A program made the position numbers and the translations under genes. Shown here piece by piece: positions 60,044 to 64,000 of a stretch of DNA of 64,000 bases. Positions within the stretch are counted from its first letter, which is position 1. Each line of letters opens with the position of its first letter. The notes under the pieces were generated by a model. That model was not told the DNA's origin. It did no database searches and saw nothing but the letters and a program-made list of their open reading frames with translations. This DNA comes from Gossypium raimondii (lineage: Eukaryota; Streptophyta; Magnoliopsida; Malvales; Malvaceae), in NCBI RefSeq assembly GCF_025698545.1, contig NC_068571.1, forward strand, positions 52,981,733 to 53,045,732. Reading direction: 5' to 3'.

Positions 60044-62298
60044 CGATGAGACCTTCATTGAGTCACATGAAGAAGCTAGGTGTTTAGGCAAGTCAGGTAG
60101 TGAATCTATTACTAGAAATGGTGTTTCATCTTGGTTAAATTTTAGTAAAGACCCACTAACTTTAATTTCATCATTTTCAATCCCTGCATTTCTAGAATTT
60201 TAAAATTTTAGTTTGGATAAAATAGTAGCTATTAAATTCATTTAGTTAATTAACTACTATTATTTTCAAATTTTAATGTGTCAAACATATTATCATATGT
60301 ACAATGCCATGTTAGCATGCTAATTTCACATTGAGTTCTTTCATGAGAGGAGGATGATGATCCTACGAGACCTCCATTGAGTCCAATGAAGAAACTCTCC
60401 CATCATCAAGCTCTCCCATGCACTTATCCTTTATGGTGATCATTAGTGAGTTTATTTTCTGTCAAAACTTGCTACAGGAGCGGGCAGTGAACCATGAACA
60501 AGTGCTTTCTTGTATTCATTTGCTGTGTGGGGATGTTTATGGTAAGTTGTTCTAGTACTACCTTACATTGAGTGCTAAAGAGTTTGATATTATTTATGAT
60601 TTCAAGTTTTAAATCTTATGAATAAAGAAAGTAGCATTCACCATACTTTGTCCCAGTTCAACTTAACTTTAAATTGAATCGAGGCTTAACATGACTAAAG
60701 ATCCCGGATTCTCAGACTAAAAAGTATTTATGGTTCTGGGTTTTTCTTATATTCATGTGATATTGCAAACAGACCACAACAGTACACGAGGACAAAAAAT
60801 AATAAAAGGAATAGTAAAGGGAAAAGAAAAAGAAAATCTGTTTCTGAGGGCCTCGAATGCTGATTTCTAGGCATTAAAAGCCAAAAACACACAAACTGTC
60901 ACCTGCGAGGCAGTGTCCACATTATACGCTGACATGCCTTGTTGGTTTCTTCCAAATTTTTTAACCAGATAGTTGGTGGGATAATTCACCCTATTGGTGG
61001 GATATTCGGTTTAATTAAGTAAATTATTAAAAAAATTATAAAAATAAAATATATTAAAAATAAAAAATCTGGAGTTAATTAGTTTTTTTTTCCGATTCAA
61101 CAAGTTCATATTAATTTATGTGTAAACAAGTATATACTCCTTTTCCGAATTGATCTACCAGCTTGACCAATTCAATCTGATCCAGTTCTAACTACTTTAC
61201 TTTCTTCCATGTGCTCCATTAGGGTAAACAGCTTCAGTTTTAGAAGTCTCAATTTTACCGAATTTGTTAAGAATAGACCAGTTAAAGATTACGAATAAGT
61301 GTCAGGTGAAATAATAAAACACATTATCTTTCTAAGGAGAGAACTCATGTTTAATTCTAGAAAGAATATCATTAGGAGGAATAACCACAATCCCGAAAAA
61401 AATTGGTGATAATGTTAGTATTCTCTGTTAAAATTTGCTATTAAATTTAAAAGTATAGCGTTGTGAACTTAATAATCGTACTTGATAACAAATTAAAATT
61501 AAAAAAAACTTCTAAATATAAGACAACTTGAGTTTCAATATTCAAAACCTGAATTTATAAACACGAGTTACCATCAATAATTTGACGAATTTCATTAATT
61601 TACAGGCTACATTGGGAATTGATCCTTTATTTATTTGGAGTTGCATGATAATATCTTACACAAAATAAGTGCACTTTAAATTGACAATGAAGCTCTTGTG
61701 TGTACATGATGCAAGATATGTTCATCAAAGTAAATTAGGCCAAAAAGCAGCTTAATTTTTCCATTACCTGTAAAGAATTGTCAACTATTAATTTTAAGAA
61801 CCCAATAATTCAAATCGAAAATTACTCTAATAAATAACTTAAATCTAAACTTGAGAGTAAAACCCGAATGAAAAAAAAAATTGAAATATTTAAATTTGAA
61901 AAACTTTATAGATAGATTCGAATGCCCGAATTGAGAAGACCTGAATTCAAAACAACTCAAATCCTAAATGATCAAACTAAAACAAACCCAACTCTAAATG
62001 TCCCGACATAGATTGACCCAACTCGACCAGAAACCAACCCGACCTACTCAACCGACAAGTCTACTTGTAATACAAGAGGAAATGCATAGATCTTAATAAT
62101 TCATATTAAGAGCCAAGAACCTAGAAAACCAAACATGAAACTTCAAACCTTAGTGGACTAAATTGACTGGCACATGAAGTTTCCCTTGCAAGTGATGAAA
62201 ACCATGTCCGAGATTGATTCAGATGCAAATCAATTTTTTGGAACTTAGATGTTGATAATCAGAACTACGTACAAGTATAGATATAGCTAACCTTCATA
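60027..62298. other. Spacer before the Rab5-type gene
   Basis: No coding exon recognised. A second copy of the phrase GATGATGATCC(T/G)A(C/T)GAGACC(T/C)(C/T)CATTGAGTC appears near 60.35 kb, echoing 60.03 kb, so this part was locally duplicated. About 61.0-61.2 kb and 61.78-62.07 kb are decayed repeats (CCAACTCGACC-type text). The 3' UTR of the minus-strand Rab gene lies at the right end. Confidence 0.55.
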
Positions 62299-63773
62299 TC
62301 ATGAGGAGCAACAAAAGAACCGCCTTTCACTTTCTCGAGGCCTATTATGCAACTTAATTCCGGTCGGCCTTGACGGAGCAGCTTTCGCCAATCTCTTCGC
62401 TGCAGGAGAGTTATGTAAGAACTAAGAAAGGAAGTTCAGTAAACGAGCATGGTAGAGGGACCAAAACCATAATTTGACCTTCTTGTATCCGAGAGCAATC
62501 TTACAGTTTAATTAATGAGCCATATGATTGATGATTACTTGCTGGTCAAGTAATTGAACAACTTTCAAAGATCATTTCCTCACTGTCTTTTAGGACAAAC
62601 CACCTTAAAGCCATATACGCATCATACGAATTTAAACTCTAATCGATTCGTATAAGAAGAAAACAGAATGTTAAAACATGGAATTACCAATCTCGTAAAA
62701 GAGTTCATTGACGTTATGTGCCGTCTTTGCCGATGTTTCGAGGAAAGTCAAGCCATTTTCTTTGGCATATTGCTCACCTTCCTGCATAATAATTTAGGAG
62801 TTATTCAGATTGTTTCCCTTGTCCCTGTTCTAGGCAACGATGACGCAATTGTACAGCATTAACGAGAATCGAAACACTGTATAGTAGAGATATACTTTCC
62901 GATCGATAATGTCTTTCCGATAAAAAGTATGTATGCATATATATATATATATATCAGATTGCAGATACCTCATTTCCCACTTTTTTCTTGTCTTCCAAGT
63001 CAACCTTGTTTGCTACCAAGAACATTATCAAATTCTGATTTCCTGAACCGGAATAACATGAATCAGACAACATATTACCAAATTCGTACCAGTCGTATAC
63101 ATAATGATGAAATGGGAAATTCGGGGTTTAAATCATCAACTTATATATACCAATACCAAGTTAGTCCGAGGAATGTAACATTTTAAATTTGTTTAGATTG
63201 TTTGTCGATTTACCTTGTCGTTGCACTTCCCGAACCCATTTTTTGGCTCGCTCGAACGTTTCCTGAAAGATCGAATCCGATGAACATATCCAATTATAAA
63301 AAGCATGAATACATGATGACAGCAGTATCAGAACAGATGAATTTAAAGAGCATGATCAAAACATATATACAAGTCCTTGTCATCTTTCATGATTCGTAAA
63401 ACCTCGAGTAACCGGTCCACATCGACGGACAATAAACATCATCGAGGGAGAGGACAAAGCGGGGATAATGCCCCGTTTACAGCTATGCTGTAAACTATTA
63501 GTATCAATTAGGCAAGTTTCATATGACTATGCATGATAGATAGTATTAATTAGACATGTTGAAGAAAAAAAAAATGAAAGCACGACAAGATCGAGCGGAA
63601 GCTACCGAGCTCGTGACGTCGTAGACCACGACAGCAGCGGCTGCACCACGATAGTACATCGGAGCCAAACTATGGTATCTCTCTTGGCCTGCTGTGTCCC
63701 ATATATCAAACTTTATAGTGGCTTCATTAAGTGATAAAACTTGAGTAAAGAAGGCTGCTCCAATTGTGGATTC
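62299..63773 (-). CDS. Rab5-type small GTPase, RHN1-like, 3' part
   Basis: Five exons on the minus strand: 63773-63606, 63262-63214, 63042-62969, 62781-62688, 62399-62299. They encode the C-terminal 161 or so residues; the P-loop exon(s) lie beyond the window. Visible GTPase motifs are STIGAAFF (switch I effector region), [20 protein letters not shown] (G3/switch II), ANKVDLED (G4, here NKVD) and [10 protein letters not shown] (G5). The end RRFFCCSS carries the double cysteine for geranylgeranylation. The order [20 protein letters not shown] and the CCSS end match the tobacco RHN1 / RABF2 Rab5 group (recalled), so it should act in early/late endosome and vacuolar trafficking. It is not the ARA6 type, which lacks C-terminal cysteines. 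All junctions are GT-AG and in frame. Confidence 0.94.
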
Positions 63774-64000
63774 CTACATGAGTTATACACACATTAGATG
63801 AATATTAATAGGTGAAATTACCTCACAGGTCCTTCTATTATAGAGACTTAATTTAATTTTTAAAAAGAATCAAATAAAGCTAAATTTTAATAGAGTTTAT
63901 AACATTTGTTGTTAAAAAAAGTTACGTGAAATTAATTTTTTTTCCCAATTGCAATCAACTCTAAATAAAATATTTCAATTATTTGACTTTGTTAACAAAA
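63774..64000 (-). other. Intron of the RHN1-like gene (continues outside)
   Basis: The exon at 63773 opens after a GTAG acceptor on the minus strand, so the remaining bases are the 3' part of an upstream intron. They are AT-rich with no coding frame. Confidence 0.7.

Noticed and set aside
1-64000. tRNA, rRNA and known microRNA genes
   Set aside because: I looked for tRNA T-loop text and familiar plant microRNA sequences by eye and saw none convincing. A covariance-model scan would be needed to exclude them.

Overview
This is nuclear DNA from a flowering plant, very probably a eudicot. The genes have many GT-AG introns and plant-only families (PERK receptor kinase, OVATE family, COV/LCV, RHN1-type Rab5, plant IST1-like). 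Intergenic DNA is very AT-rich and full of small inverted-repeat elements. A Malvales (cotton-like) source is my impression from the repeat style and general sequence feel, and it is not proven here.

Layout, left to right: (1) the 3' part of a COV-like membrane protein gene (+, 5' end outside the window), with a small transposon-like element in three of its four complete introns; (2) at 4.77-5.83 kb, a promoter-like block with site II elements, a telo-box and a TATA box, followed by a three-fold tandem repeat and a box C/D snoRNA-like structure, which may be a non-coding snoRNA-type unit; (3) a complete PERK receptor kinase gene (-, eight exons); (4) about 9 kb of AT-rich DNA with MITEs and one decayed coding remnant; (5) an ankyrin-AAA ATPase gene (+, seven exons); (6) a TraB-family, probably plastid-targeted protein gene (+, five exons) whose second intron is an eight-copy tandem array; (7) about 7 kb of AT-rich repeats; (8) an intronless OVATE family repressor gene (+); (9) about 10 kb of AT-rich repeats; (10) a second intronless gene with an OVATE-like C-terminus (+); (11) about 8 kb of AT-rich DNA with hAT-like, Mutator-like and foldback elements; (12) an IST1-like gene (+, ten exons) in which a 149-bp intron+exon cassette is tandemly repeated five times; (13) a short single-exon membrane protein gene (+); (14) the 3' part of a Rab5-type GTPase gene of the RHN1 kind (-, 5' end outside the window).

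The genes do not form a pathway. IST1-like (ESCRT/multivesicular body) and Rab5 (endosome) both act in endosomal trafficking and lie about 4 kb apart, which I take as coincidence. The strongest unusual feature is the exon-cassette array in the IST1-like gene. Next are the tandem array in the TraB-gene intron and the possible snoRNA locus. Exon borders were placed by eye from GT/AG sites, reading frame and protein family fit. All frames close without internal stops.
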